Assembly: GCA_029207755.1 (NCBI GenBank)
Contig: JARCOQ010000017.1
Span: 2,182,945 to 2,246,944, forward strand
DNA from: Chamaea fasciata
Taxonomy: Eukaryota > Chordata > Aves > Passeriformes > Sylviidae
Reading direction: 5' to 3'
DNA length: 64,000 bases
Part shown: positions 25,801 to 35,747 of the stretch, in pieces
How the letters are laid out: each line of letters opens with the position of its first letter
Numbering within the stretch: the stretch's first letter is position 1
Notes under the pieces: model-generated
What the model was told of the DNA's origin: nothing
Databases searched by the model: none
What the model saw: the letters and a program-made list of their open reading frames with translations, nothing else
Program-made: the position numbers and the translations under genes

Positions 25801-27375
25801 AACGAGATTCAACTTCCCCCTGGGTGAACAAATGTCTGGGTTTGACAGAGCTCCCGTGCTCCGATGAACTCTGCTTCCCTCGCAGGGATGGAATCCTCAG
25901 CTCTGGGCCAGCGCTGGGGTTTCACAACTGAGGATTAAGGTGTTTACCACAGATGCTCCTCAAACCCCCTCAGGAGCACAGAGGTTAAGGACGGAGGTGT
26001 TCCCTGAGGGGAGGAGCAGAAGGATGAAGGGGTAAAGGCAAAAAACTACTGAATGTGGGAAAAGCTGTTCTCAGGAGCCTGAATCCTTATGGAATAATCC
26101 GATTTTTTTCTGCGGAGACACTCTCAGCTCCAGGTTTCTGTGCGGTCCCGGACCCTGGCAATGAGTTTGTATTTGTTATTCCCTCGATCTGGGAGTCTGA
26201 ACTCGTGGTTTTATCACTGTGGAGTAAATAAAGCCATCCAGACAAACCGGATCTGCTTCCATTCCCCCCGGGCCTCCTGGGGAGAGAGAAAGGATTTCTC
26301 AGAGCACGGTACCTCATTGATCGTTGCGTCCAGTTTCACAACTTCCCCGGGCTTCATTAATTTCTTCTGAAAGGCGCTTCTCACCCTCTGCCAGTCCTTC
26401 CCCTCCCTGCATTGGAGAGAACCACAGCGAGGTTGGAGAGCGAAAAGCTCAGAGAAGAATGAAAACAGAAAAAAAGAAAAAAGAAAAAAGAAAAAGAAAA
26501 ACAAAGAAAAGAAACCAACCAAAAAGGAGAAAAAAGTAATCAAACAAACCAACAACAACAGCAAAACAAAACCCCCCTAAAAGCACCAAAAAAAAGACCC
26601 CCAAAAGAAACAAAAAACCCCCAAACCGGCAGCGTGTGCAGTACTGATGCTCCATGGCACCGCCGGCACCACCGGGGGATCCTCGGGGCAGGGGGATGAT
26701 CCCTCGGTTGTCCCCCGGCCGCCCTCGGGGACACAGCCCGGGACCCCCCCGGTCCCCCCGGAGCCGAGCTGGGGGGCTGCCGCCTCCCGCAGCATCCCCC
26801 GGGCAGCGCGAACCCCCCGCATCCGCTCCCGCTCCACCCCGGGATGCTGCGGGTACCACTCACAAGATGAGCAGCCCGTAGCCCTCGTCGCGATAGTCGC
26901 GATAGGCTTTCCAGGGCTTGATCTCCAGGCGCTGCGGACAGGCGCTCTCGCGGCGGTACAGAGCCTCCAGCAGGCACGGCGCCGCGATGTGCACCGAGTC
27001 GAACGCTCCCAGCTTCATGCGGAAAATCTTCCCGAACCTGCGGTGGTACTGAGCCTGGGCAGCGGGGAAAAAACACCCCGCGCTGAGTGCGGGGCGCTCC
27101 GCGGCGCGGCATCCTCATCCCGTCACCATCCTCACATCCCATCCTCATCCCATCACCATCACCATCCTCATCCCCGCCGCCTCACCAGCGTTTCGTGCTG
27201 CCTCTTGAGCCCTCCCTTCCAGAGCACGTCGGGGCAGGCTGCCCATCAGCGGCCAGCTGGGCGGCCCGGGCAGCGTCTCCGCCGGCCGCAGGGCGCTCAG
27301 CGAGGACGCGGCGCGGCCGCAGGTGCGGGCGGGGAGCCGGCGGAGCAGGAGGAGGAGGATGCTGCGGCCGCCCAT
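19674..27375 (-). CDS. CYP24A1: CYP24A1, vitamin D 24-hydroxylase (11 coding exons)
   Basis: Mitochondrial cytochrome P450 that inactivates 1,25-dihydroxyvitamin D and 25-hydroxyvitamin D by side-chain hydroxylation, using electrons from adrenodoxin. Eleven exons join in frame with GT-AG introns to about 509 residues (human 514), provided one extra C in exon 1 is discounted. Visible landmarks: an arginine-rich N-terminus of mitochondrial-presequence type, [25 protein letters not shown], helix I AGVETT (about 303-308), helix K ESMR (360-363), PERW (414-417) and the heme loop [10 protein letters not shown] with ligand Cys438. Positions whose loss causes human infantile hypercalcaemia (equivalents of E143, R159, W210, E322, R396, L409, R439) are all conserved. 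Oddities: the exon 1 frameshift, a 19-residue C-terminal tail and a stop codon at an LTR edge. The ATG at 27,375 was chosen because it opens the presequence and has a strong Kozak context (G at -3 and +4). Confidence 0.97.
20542..20736 (-). CDS. CYP24A1: CYP24A1 exon 10 (heme-binding loop)
   Basis: Reads [53 protein letters not shown] and [12 protein letters not shown]. It holds the PERW motif and the heme-thiolate cysteine. One residue shorter than human between PERWLQ and PF. Acceptor TGCAG, donor GTAAAC. Confidence 0.98.
21149..21227 (-). CDS. CYP24A1: CYP24A1 exon 9
   Basis: Completes Arg, then [19 protein letters not shown] and NYVLPKG. The TSR arginine is the equivalent of human R396. 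Acceptor TGCAG, donor GTAAGT. Confidence 0.97.
21408..21574 (-). CDS. CYP24A1: CYP24A1 exon 8 (helix I end to helix K)
   Basis: Reads [55 protein letters not shown] and two bases of Arg, giving the ExxR motif across the junction. Acceptor TCCAG, donor GTAAAA. Confidence 0.97.
21845..22125. repeat. 72-bp minisatellite spanning the CYP24A1 exon 7 donor
   Basis: Units beginning GTTTTACCAT lie at 21,874 and 21,946, a variant (ACTTTATCAT) at 22,018, and the genuine exon 7 donor copy at 22,091 (GTTTTACCGT). Each unit carries CTGCAGATC...TGGAGAYGGTAAAAC on the minus strand, so the intron copies imitate the last ~25 bases of exon 7 plus its donor. The two outer intron copies keep GGTAAAA; the middle one has AT in place of GT. 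Confidence 0.93.
22098..22243 (-). CDS. CYP24A1: CYP24A1 exon 7 (start of helix I)
   Basis: Reads [49 protein letters not shown]. It contains the helix I motif that lies over the heme. Its donor (ACG then GTAAAA) sits within a 72-bp minisatellite: the terminal exon sequence and donor are the right-hand member of the array. Confidence 0.96.
23568..23679 (-). CDS. CYP24A1: CYP24A1 exon 6
   Basis: Reads [37 protein letters not shown] plus one base. Nearly identical to human in VTPVELHK and NTKVWQ. Acceptor CACAG, donor GTCATT. Confidence 0.97.
24352..24443 (-). CDS. CYP24A1: CYP24A1 exon 5
   Basis: Completes Ser, then [30 protein letters not shown]. The acidic EDVEEE stretch is the most diverged part compared with human. 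Acceptor AACAG, donor GTATGG. Confidence 0.96.
25552..25648 (-). CDS. CYP24A1: CYP24A1 exon 4
   Basis: Reads [32 protein letters not shown] and one base of a Ser codon. The conserved Trp in NKWSFE corresponds to human W210. Acceptor TTTAG, donor GTGAGT. Confidence 0.97.
26313..26406 (-). CDS. CYP24A1: CYP24A1 exon 3
   Basis: Reads [20 protein letters not shown] then [11 protein letters not shown], in phase with exon 2 through a split Leu codon. The Arg pair of WQRVRS contacts heme in this family. Acceptor TGCAG, donor GTACCG. Confidence 0.97.
26455..26640. repeat. A-rich low-complexity tract in CYP24A1 intron 2
   Basis: GAAAAAA, AACAAAC and AAAACCCCC words without a fixed period fill much of the 457-base intron between exons 2 and 3. 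Confidence 0.85.
26864..27054 (-). CDS. CYP24A1: CYP24A1 exon 2
   Basis: Starts AQYHRRFGK and ends YGLLI plus two bases of a Leu codon. It includes [21 protein letters not shown] in two overlapping blocks and RDYRDEGYG, closely matching human CYP24A1. Acceptor CCCAG and donor GTGAGT are clean. Intron 1 before it is only 131 bases. Confidence 0.96.
27186..27375 (-). CDS. CYP24A1: CYP24A1 exon 1, with frame-breaking extra C
   Basis: Encodes the mitochondrial targeting sequence ([17 protein letters not shown]...) and the proline-rich hinge [13 protein letters not shown]. At 27,230-27,233 the coding strand has CCCC where CCC is required: the frame reads [13 protein letters not shown], then shifts, and [15 protein letters not shown] is found one base out of register up to the GTGAG donor. 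With one C removed the exon is 189 bases, 63 codons, ending in phase 0. As written, the frame misses the exon 2 frame. Confidence 0.93.
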
Positions 27376-27411
27376 GGCCGAGGTGCGGGCCCCCGGCCGC
27401 GCATAGGTGCA

Positions 27412-27417
27412 TTTATA
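27412..27417 (-). promoter_or_regulatory. CYP24A1: CYP24A1 TATA box
   Basis: TATAAA on the minus strand, 37 bases upstream of the ATG. Transcription would be expected to start near 27,382-27,388, leaving a very short 5' leader. Mammalian CYP24A1 promoters also have a TATA box. Confidence 0.7.
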
Positions 27418-27466
27418 GCAGCCCGAGGTGCTGGACTTTCATCCGCGCCAATGGCAGCCCTGGGTG

Positions 27467-27481
27467 GGGTGAGGTGGGGCG
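27467..27481 (+). promoter_or_regulatory. proximal vitamin D response element candidate (DR3)
   Basis: GGGTGA GGT GGGGCG on the plus strand, antisense to the gene. The rat proximal CYP24A1 element is AGGTGA GTG AGGGCG, also on the antisense strand: each half-site differs only at its first base (A to G). A CCAAT sequence lies between it and the TATA box at 27,448-27,452. It would bind the VDR-RXR heterodimer for calcitriol induction. Confidence 0.6.
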
Positions 27482-27531
27482 GCTGCCCCGGCCCTGCCCG
27501 CGGAGCCCGCGGGGCAGGCGGGTCGTGGAAG

Positions 27532-27546
27532 GGTTCAGGCGGGGCA
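27532..27546 (+). promoter_or_regulatory. distal vitamin D response element candidate (DR3)
   Basis: GGTTCA GGC GGGGCA on the plus strand, 65 bases upstream of the proximal candidate. The rat distal element is GGTTCA GCG GGTGCG in the same antisense orientation. The first half-site is identical; the second is weaker. Confidence 0.55.
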
Positions 27547-27599
27547 GGGACGGCACCGCGCCAGCGCCTCCGCCCGCTGCCATCCGCGGATGCGCGGAC

Positions 27600-27735
27600 G
27601 GCACCCGCCGGGAGCCGGGGATGGGACCCGCTGCGATCGCGGATCCGACCCGCTGGGATCGGACCCGTTGGGATCCGGGGGCTGGGATCCACTGGGATCG
27701 TGGGGATCGGACCCTCTGGGATCGGGGGATGCCCG
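27600..27735. repeat. degenerate GGGATC(C/G)GACCC repeat
   Basis: Irregular repeats of GGGATCGGACCC and TGGGATCC lie 60-200 bases upstream of the response elements. The motif resembles the GGATCC-rich minisatellite next to PFDN4. Confidence 0.75.
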
Positions 27736-28272
27736 GCTCCGGTCTCCGGGAGGAAGGGACACAGCGGTGACCACGCCGCAGGAGCGGCTCCGCTCCTTGC
27801 CTGGCGTTCGTGCGAGCGCTCTCGTAGCTCCCTCTTCTTTTTTTTTTTTTTTTTTTTAAATTCATGTTTTAGGGTCCGAGCGCCCGCATGAGCGTGCTGG
27901 GCTGTGGTGTTCACCCTGCAGAGAGCAGGTGGAAGAGCAGTTTACTTTTCCAACAGCATTTGCACTTTAAAAAGACGGAATTTTAAAAAAAGGAAAAAAA
28001 GTGCAGGGAGGTGAAGAACAAGAAGTTGTGGGGTGTGAACTGCCCTTACCCTCCCTGGCTGAGTAACCAGAAAAGGTCATGCGGGCATCATCGGAGATGG
28101 CAAAATTCCCTTCACTGTGAGTGTTGTTTGACATTAAATCCTGACAAAAATGAGTGAATCCCAGTCTTTTAATCTGAAACTGCACAGAAATGCTCAGAGA
28201 GTGTGAGGCTGAGAGAAGGCAGGAGGGGAGCAAGGACAGGGAAAGGAGGGGAGGGAAGGGGGGAAAGGGGGG

Positions 28273-28481
28273 AAAGGAGAAGAGAAGAGAAGAGAAGAGA
28301 AGAGAAGAGAAGAGAAGAGAAGAGAAGAGAAGAGAAGAGAAGAGAAGAGAAGAGAAGAGAAGAGAAGAGAAGAGAAGAGAAGAGAAGAGAAGAGAAGAGA
28401 AGAGAAGAGAAGAGAAGAGAAGAGAAGAGAAGAGAAGAGAAGAGAAGAGAAGAGAAGAGAAGAGAAGAGAAGAGAAGAGAG
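28273..28481. repeat. (AGAAG)n purine pentamer microsatellite
   Basis: About 42 nearly perfect AGAAG units, preceded by a GGGAAAGG-rich start. All purine on the plus strand. Yields spurious open frames of repeating EEKRR type. Confidence 0.97.
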
Positions 28482-31400
28482 AAATTGGATCCTTCTGCAA
28501 GACAGAGCTACCTGTAATCCAGAGGATTTATTTCCAGGAAAGACAGTTTGGCTGCAATGGGGATCTAATTTTCTTGCACCCCACGCTGCCTCTTCTCTTC
28601 TTTCCCACGTGCCTTTTGTGACTCAGCCCTAATCCCTTTTATCTGAGGGTTTGACAGAGGCAGAGCGTGCAGACAATGGGTGTGCTGGACAGAGCACAAG
28701 CAGGAGATGGGTTTGACACATAAAGCACACGTTTCAAAGTCAAACTAATAACAATTGAAAGACCAAGTCAGCGGTGATCAGCAGAGAGAAAACGTACAAA
28801 AGAAAAGAAAACGTACACCGCAGATTTTTTCTGGGGGTTTTGTACATCCTCCCCAGGTGATTTTCTGCAATGGGATCACCTTCTGTGGGCCACAAGGTCA
28901 GAGCACTTCCCAGGCACGTTTAAAGTTTAAGTTGGTTCAAAGGTTTGTAATTTTTTTGGTGGGGGGAACACCACAAGTTGACGCTGTGTGATTTGTTTGC
29001 ATTGAAGCTACTGAAACACACCTCGCTGTCCTTGCAGGCAGTTCAGGCTCCATTCAGTGAAAAGTCCTGAGAAACCAGGCAAGAAGAGACAATTTGTGCT
29101 CTCTGCCTATTTAAGGAATGAAAATGAACTCATTTGAAGGGTCACAGCTTCGTGCCTGTGAAACGCTGTCTTTGAAGAGTCTGGAACAGGCAAGTCAAGG
29201 CTAAACTGGGCACAGGTCAATTTTTCCATGTTCTTCACAGCTCCGGGGAGGAAACCACCCTGTTAATATGAAATCTTCTCTCTCCGGAGCTGTTTTTAAA
29301 TGACAGGATGGAAATGGTTGTGTCTCACTCTGCCCTGGCAGGGCAGTTGGTGTGCTGGGAGCTCAATCAAATCATTCCTCAATTCCTGCTCAAGCTCAAT
29401 CAAATCATTCCTCAATTCCTGCTCAGCTGCAAGTCCAAGGCTGTCTGCAGCCTCCCCTTCTTCCCTCCTTCTTGAGAGATCCCAAACCCAAGCTTTAATT
29501 TGAGTTTGGGACCTTTAGAGCACAACAAGGGTTATCTCAAGAGAAAAGCAAGACCACTTCAGTGTTCTCGAGCTGAATTTTGGGTCTATCCCTCCACTGA
29601 GGCACCTGGAGCTGTGAAGGTGTCACCAATGTCCATCCACAAGCCTTCCCAATGTTTTCCAACATAACAGCAAATGACAGCTGTGAGTGAAAAATGAAAA
29701 AACCCCTTCTCACTTCTCCACCATGGCAAGGAGGATTTTAAGGTCAAAGACCAGGAGAGAGCTGAAGATCTAAACTAAAGAGCTGATTGTTCTGTGCTTC
29801 TCTTTTGCTCTTGGTTTGATTTCTGCTCTCTTGGGTGTCAGGAGAGAATATTCCTTGGAAAACCACTTGCCAGTGGGGTGCTTCTGTGGAAGATCTGCTA
29901 TGCAGCCACATGCAGCTGGCTCTGATTTTTTTCGCCACTAAATATTTACTTAGACCAAGTTTTAGAGGTGTTTTCTGAGCTGATTCAATTTCCAGTCCTA
30001 CCTTTTGGGAAACAGTTGTAACGTATTTGAATAAAGCTTGGAAATCTCATCAAACTCAGAGCTCCTCCCCCGGATTTAAGGGACTGAGGTGTGCTTGGGA
30101 AGCTCATTAAAAAAAAATCTGAACTTCCAGATCAAAACCTTGGAGCTTGTGCGAAGTGACCTGAGTGATTTTCATGGAGTTCACTTCAAACAGATCAAAT
30201 ATCACCCAAATAACTCCTCAGTGGGAAGCAGCTTTATGCTGGGAGTGGATTTTCATCCTTAACGCCTGTAACTCCAGGAGGTTTGCTCCGTGCCAAATTA
30301 CACAACTCCTGTCTCCTGACCTCTGCTCGTTCTCCTGGTTGGGAAAAGATTTTTTGCTAATTTTGGTTTAAATATATTTTTTTTTGTGAAATCTCTGAGT
30401 TTTCTAAATCGGTACAAAAGGGAGAATGAGAAGATTAACAGGGAAGGTGTTTCACAATGCGGGGAAGGCAAAGTGAACTTGCCAACCCTGGTTGTTATTG
30501 CAGGGTTTGCTCGTGGTTGTTCATGCCCTTTTAATTCTGTGTTAATTCTCTTAATTCCCTTTCCAGCTGAGGATCTTCCAGTTTTGTAAATACTGATGGG
30601 AAAGTACAGTGATTCCCATTCTCCAGAAGAGAAACTGAAATGGCTCTGAAAACTGAGACCTCCAAATTATTCACGCTCGTCCGTGAAATGAAAGCAAAAG
30701 AAACCTTTATTCTGTTTTTACTCAAATCCAGGTTTTTAACACTAAACTCCTCTTCTTATCTCACGTTCTGGATGATTCCTCCTCTCCAAGATGACAGTAG
30801 CAGTGTGAAGACAAAGAAACTGAGGAAACTGAGCCTGAGGCAATCCTGAGAGAGGGATCCAGACAAACAGAGGGGCAGATGAAAACCCAAATTCCACCAG
30901 CCCAGGAATCTTCCAGCTGCCCATGACCTGCGTGGAGATAAAGCCATAAACATTGCCACACTCCACTACTGAAGGAGCCCCTCAATCAGTGCATGGCTCG
31001 AGAAAATGAAGAAGTTTCTTGACTCAGATCAGGCAAAGATTGCTTAAAAAATATGAATTGGACCATCTTTTTTTGTGAATAAGCATTTATGACTTTCTTT
31101 AGAGGAGCAAGCAATGCCTCATGCACTGCATCCTCTACAGAGGAGCTTACAGGGAGAAAATGAAAAGAAAATGAAAAGAAATGAAAAGAAAATTAAAAGA
31201 AATCGAGGTCCAGGACAAGATGCTCTGACAGTCAGCTTGGAAATACTCAGAACTCGGCAGGTTTTGCATTTTTTTTTCCCCCTAAAAATTAGAATCACCC
31301 TCTGGGCTGTTACAGTTTCTTGTCTCTTTTAGCAATATTGCCCTGCCTGGGCAGGGCAGGGAGGTGAAGGATTTGTGCAATAGTTGCTGTCCCAGGCTGA

Positions 31401-31498
31401 ATATTTCTGTTTGAACAGGAGAAGCTTTTGTCACCTTCCACTCAGAGCTGTGGAAGGCACATTTATTGAGTTTTAAAAGCAGCAGCATTTAGGAATCC
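28482..31498. other. intergenic, no gene recognised
   Basis: No exon supported on either strand; one short tandem repeat is listed separately. Confidence 0.6.
29360..29425. repeat. 33-bp tandem duplication
   Basis: AGCTCAATCAAATCATTCCT and the next 13 bases occur twice in a row without change. Confidence 0.93.
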
Positions 31499-31634
31499 CT
31501 GGAAGTGTCCCAGGCTGGGTTGGAAGGGTTTGGAACAACCTGGGATGGTGGAAGGTGTCCCTGCCCATGGTGGGAGGTGAAATAAAATGATTTTTGGAGT
31601 CCCTTTCAACTCAAACCACTCTGTGATTCCATGA
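31499..31634 (+). mobile_element. CR1 LINE 3' end
   Basis: Blocks ccaggctgggttggaagg, ggtgtccctgcccatggt and a ccactctgtgattccatga end appear in CR1 sense order, including the terminal TCTGTGATTC octamer-like repeat. Confidence 0.85.
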
Positions 31635-32690
31635 ACATGTAAAATCTTGGTGATTTTTTTTTTCCCCCATGGGGAGATTCCTCCTGATTTAACGCTTCTT
31701 ACAGAAAAACTGTACCAAAGAACAAGAATTCACATTCTTTATGTGTAATTAGTTACACATTTACCTTTCTGTCATGACATTTCCATGCCTTACCCACGTG
31801 TGGTTGACACCCAGAGCAGCACTTTTGAAACATTCTGAGTATTTCCAGTTGCAGTGGCATTAACGACTGCACCATGTAAGTGACCCAAACCTCTTTGCCA
31901 AAAGCGAGGCAAGCTCTGAAATGCAGCAGATGTGGAGCATCAACACTTGAAATCTGAAATAAAAATTCTATGTCTAAAACAAGGTTTAGAAACTGAAGGT
32001 TTTGCTTGTTGTTTAGTTTTAATTGCCTGCAAAAACAGCATTTGCCCGAGTCCTTGGAGGAATTTGCTGCAGCTAGTCCTGCAGACCCCTGGATCTCACT
32101 GGAGCTGATGCCGTTTACTGGATTTGTTGCTGAAGTGTTCGCACAGATCACTCTCCATCTGCTGGATGTGTCTGTGCTGAGGTGAAACTGACCCTGGAGC
32201 AGGGCTGGGAAAGCGAATTCCTGTCACTCGCTCAGGGTTTGAGGGCTCTGTTCTGAGGTGCTGCTGGTCACTTTGCCAAAGAAAAGGAAATAATGTTGGT
32301 TCCGAGCACCTGCTTACATTCATCTCACAAAAATAAACGTTTCTTGCTCCTGTGCTGGCATATTGCAAAGTCTCCACTGTGTGGATACAGAATTTCATAT
32401 TATTTTTACATTGTACTGTGTCATCTTTCCAGAGTCTCACAGATATTCATCTCTGGGTTCTAAATTCCCCTGAAATTCCAAGCTGGTGCTGAGCACCTGG
32501 AATTCCTGCCAAGAGGGGAGGACCGTGGTTTGGGAGGTGAAGGTGACAGAACCCCGAGCCCCGGCTGCTGATTGTGCCAGTTTGAGTGAATTCCTCCTGA
32601 ATGACGCAGCCCAGCTCTGTCCCTGCATGTGCTTAGAGAGGAGGGGTGCTGGTATTAATATTAATATTATCTAATAAAATAAAACAATTG
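31635..32690. other. intergenic, no gene recognised
   Basis: Nothing supported beyond ordinary sequence. Confidence 0.55.
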
Positions 32691-32697
32691 AATAAAT

Positions 32698-32828
32698 ATT
32701 ATATTATATTATATTATATTATATTATATTATATTATATTATATTATATTATATTATATTATATTATATTATATTATATTATATTATATTATATTATATT
32801 ATATTATATTATATTATATTATATTATA
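32698..32828. repeat. (ATATT)n pentamer microsatellite
   Basis: About 26 perfect ATATT units, followed by AT-rich sequence. It is the third pentameric array in the window. Confidence 0.97.
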
Positions 32829-35747
32829 ATGAAATTATAAATTAAATATATATAATATTGATGTTATCATCACTGCCCATAGTTACTATTTGCTATGAAT
32901 ACCTGGTCTCTAAACTTCCAAAAAAAAAAAAAAAAAGCAAATAAACTGGGGATTTTTAATTGTTTTTTACAATGAAGGAGTACTGCTGTTCCATGCCAAG
33001 CCAGAGGGAGGGTGGAACAACTCTGTGGCTTTGGAGGGCTTTCTGCTGAAAATTGTAATAGAAATGTAAAATATACCATGGATCCATCCTGGCAAACGGC
33101 AAGATGAATTTGGACTTTAGGCAGTGGGGTGCTGTGAGCTGGGTGCACTTGGCTCCCTCTGTGTCCCCCAGAGCCACAAGAAAACAAAATTAAAAATAAA
33201 AATAAAAAAAATTAATAAAAGTTAATAAAAATTAATAAAAATCGATAGAAATAAAAATAAATAGAAAAATAAATAAAAATACCCAAGCCCTGCCTTCCTT
33301 TGCCATGAGTCAGGCACGAGGCACCAGGGCCATGCTTGGCTGAACTCAATCCCCTCTGGGCACATCCTGGTTCCTCCTGTTCCTGCTCCTGGAGGGATTA
33401 GAGTTGCTTCAGCAGATAAAAAATCCTGCCCTGGCTTTCAGCTCAGCCCTCCCCTGGGAAGGGTTTGGTTCCAGGTCTCCAGTGCTGAATGAATGAAAAT
33501 GGGAAAATGGGGTTTGTGGTTGTTGCTCTGGTTGGTGGAGCAGCAAACGAGCTCCTCTGATGTGTCCCCGAGGGAAAAGCTTCTCCCAGGCTCTGTTGTG
33601 GGTCTGCCAGCACCTTCCCCACCCAAAGGACAAAAAAAATTTAAAGAGATAAAAGGGGAAAAAAAAGGAGATGTGTGCATTTTTAAAAAGTAACACCACA
33701 GAATTATTGATTGGACAAGGCGAACTGTGGAGTAAGGGAAATACATAAAAATAAGGGTTTAATATTTATATTAAATAGGTTCAAAGGTTTAATATTTATT
33801 AAGCCCTTATTAAAGGTTTAATATTTATAGTGAATGACATTAAACATTAAAATTCAATATGAAATTTTGGAGCCTGGAACATTCCCTGTCGATCCTGCGA
33901 AGCCAGGTGCTGGTGAGGCAGGGCAGGGTGGCAGAGGCAGATGTTCCCCCTTCTATTTGAAATAAAACCAGCGCAAGGCACCTGAGGAGAATGATGGGAT
34001 TATAAAACCTCGCGTGTTTACTCTGCTGCTCACCAAGGTGGAGTAAAGGTCTCTGGATGTGCTCAGCCCCGGGGGTTTCCCAGCAGAGGGGAATCTCCAG
34101 CTCCCATCCGAGGCACGAACAGCAGCAGAAACTCCCCTGGGCTCCAGCTGACACTGCACAACCTCTGCCAAGGAGAACTTTCCCTCACCAGGGATAAAGT
34201 TTAGCGGGGTGCCTTAGCAGAAAGAAGAGAATTTAATAATAATTTAATAATGTTGGATAGGTGTGAATACAGAGGAGGCTGGGGTGGTGAAATGGTGAGG
34301 TTCCTTTTGACCAGCACGAGGTATTTTGAAAGAATGAGGGTGGAAAGGTGAGAAAATCTGCCCTCCTTCCCTCAGATTGCAAAAGAATTAAAATATCCTC
34401 GCCAGGGGATTTGCCATGTAAATAATTAGGAGCTGTCTCACTAAGATCTTTTTTGGAAGAGATCGACACCCTTAGAAAAGGATTTTTATTCCTTCAACCT
34501 CCATTCCCCCTGCAATGCCGGTGTGAGAAGGGCAGACACGAGGACCTGCGTTCCACAATAAGTCATCCCAAATGTCGTCATTCCCAAATATTGGGAATGT
34601 CCTAGCACTGCCGCCTCCTTTACCGCACCGGCACAACTAAAACAGGGCGAATTCCTGTGGCTTTTGCTCAGAGTGATCCCCTTCATGCAGGCTGAACCTG
34701 GAAAACCAACCACCATCCCCATGAAGTCCTCCCCGTCTCCAGTGCACCTGGAATTCCCAAATCCTGTTGGTGTGTGGGTGTTCCAAGGGCACCAAGGCCC
34801 CGAGAAAGGTCTGTGGGACTCCAGGGAAAGGGGAGAAGAGTTTGGGCACTCCAGAGGCAGCAAAAGCATGGGAACACTCTTCCCCACGGAGCCGGATTGC
34901 AAAAGGCTCCAACAAGGAGGGAGAAAACGTGCGAAAACCCCCAGAGGAGATGCGGGATGTGGGATGTGAGACGGAGGGCAGGGCATGGACGGGATCCCAG
35001 CGAGGTGAAGCCAACCGCAGCAACAACAACACCAGGGACCAGAGCAAGAAGGAGCAAGTTCCTTTTATGCAACTGGGAGAGAAACGAGGGCGCCGGGTTC
35101 AGCGGGTTCCTCTTACTCCACGGCGGCTGTTTGCACTCGTGAGCTGTTTTCACTTTTATTTACATAAGAAAGGTCTGCAGTGAGTCGCTCTTGGCAGCGC
35201 TCACCCCACTCAGAGCTTGCCTGAGCTTGTGGGGGGAAAAAAAAACAAAAAAGATTTATTTTCAAAGCCTTCGAGTCATCGGATTCTTGTGAAATCCACT
35301 CATTTTCCTCTTGAGGGAAATTGCACTGGCTCGGTGGATTGTGCAGTTAATCCAGGCAGGGAAATCGCCAGGCTCAGGCTGTGTCCTTTCCTAGCAGGAT
35401 CCTTAGGGAAGAGCAGGACAGTGGCCAGAGAGATGAGAGCTCGTTTTCTGAGGAAAAGAGAGGTTTAGAGCTGGGATCATGTTTCTATAGAAATTAATAA
35501 TGAAGCGCTTCTCCGGGGAGAAATTTGGCAATTAACTTCTTCCCTCAGAGGGAAGCACGGCACGGTGATAATGATGATGCACCAAAATAAAATGTAAGAT
35601 CAGCCCGAGGGCCACCTGAAATATCTTTTATTGTTCTGTCTTTCCTACTGATTTGGAACAGGAGTTTTGAAATGGGCAGTCACTCAGAATAGAAAAAAAA
35701 ACCCAAAATTAATTTTATTACAGGCAATATTAAGAATTAAGTATCCC
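32829..35747. other. intergenic with AT-rich simple sequence
   Basis: An A/T-rich AATAAAAATT tract lies at 33,183-33,285, and three GGTTTAATATTTAT words at 33,757-33,832. The 34,480-35,200 block has several overlapping open frames on both strands but no domain or splice pattern I recognise. Confidence 0.55.

Larger units (their letters stand above)
26640..27800. promoter_or_regulatory. CpG island over CYP24A1 exons 1-2 and promoter
   Basis: The block is strongly GC- and CpG-rich compared with its flanks and covers exon 1, exon 2, intron 1 and the upstream promoter. Long open frames on both strands here are composition effects. Confidence 0.8.

Noticed and set aside
26647..27891. 414-codon plus-strand frame
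   Set aside because: It is antisense to CYP24A1 exons 1-2 and promoter in a CpG island; GC-rich sequence lacks stops. No domain similarity.
28190..28621. EEKRR-repeat protein
   Set aside because: Translation of (AGAAG)n.
34579..34599. Perfect 21-base palindrome CATTCCCAA-ATA-TTGGGAATG
   Set aside because: Isolated short hairpin without associated gene or terminator logic; expected occasionally by chance in repeat-derived DNA.
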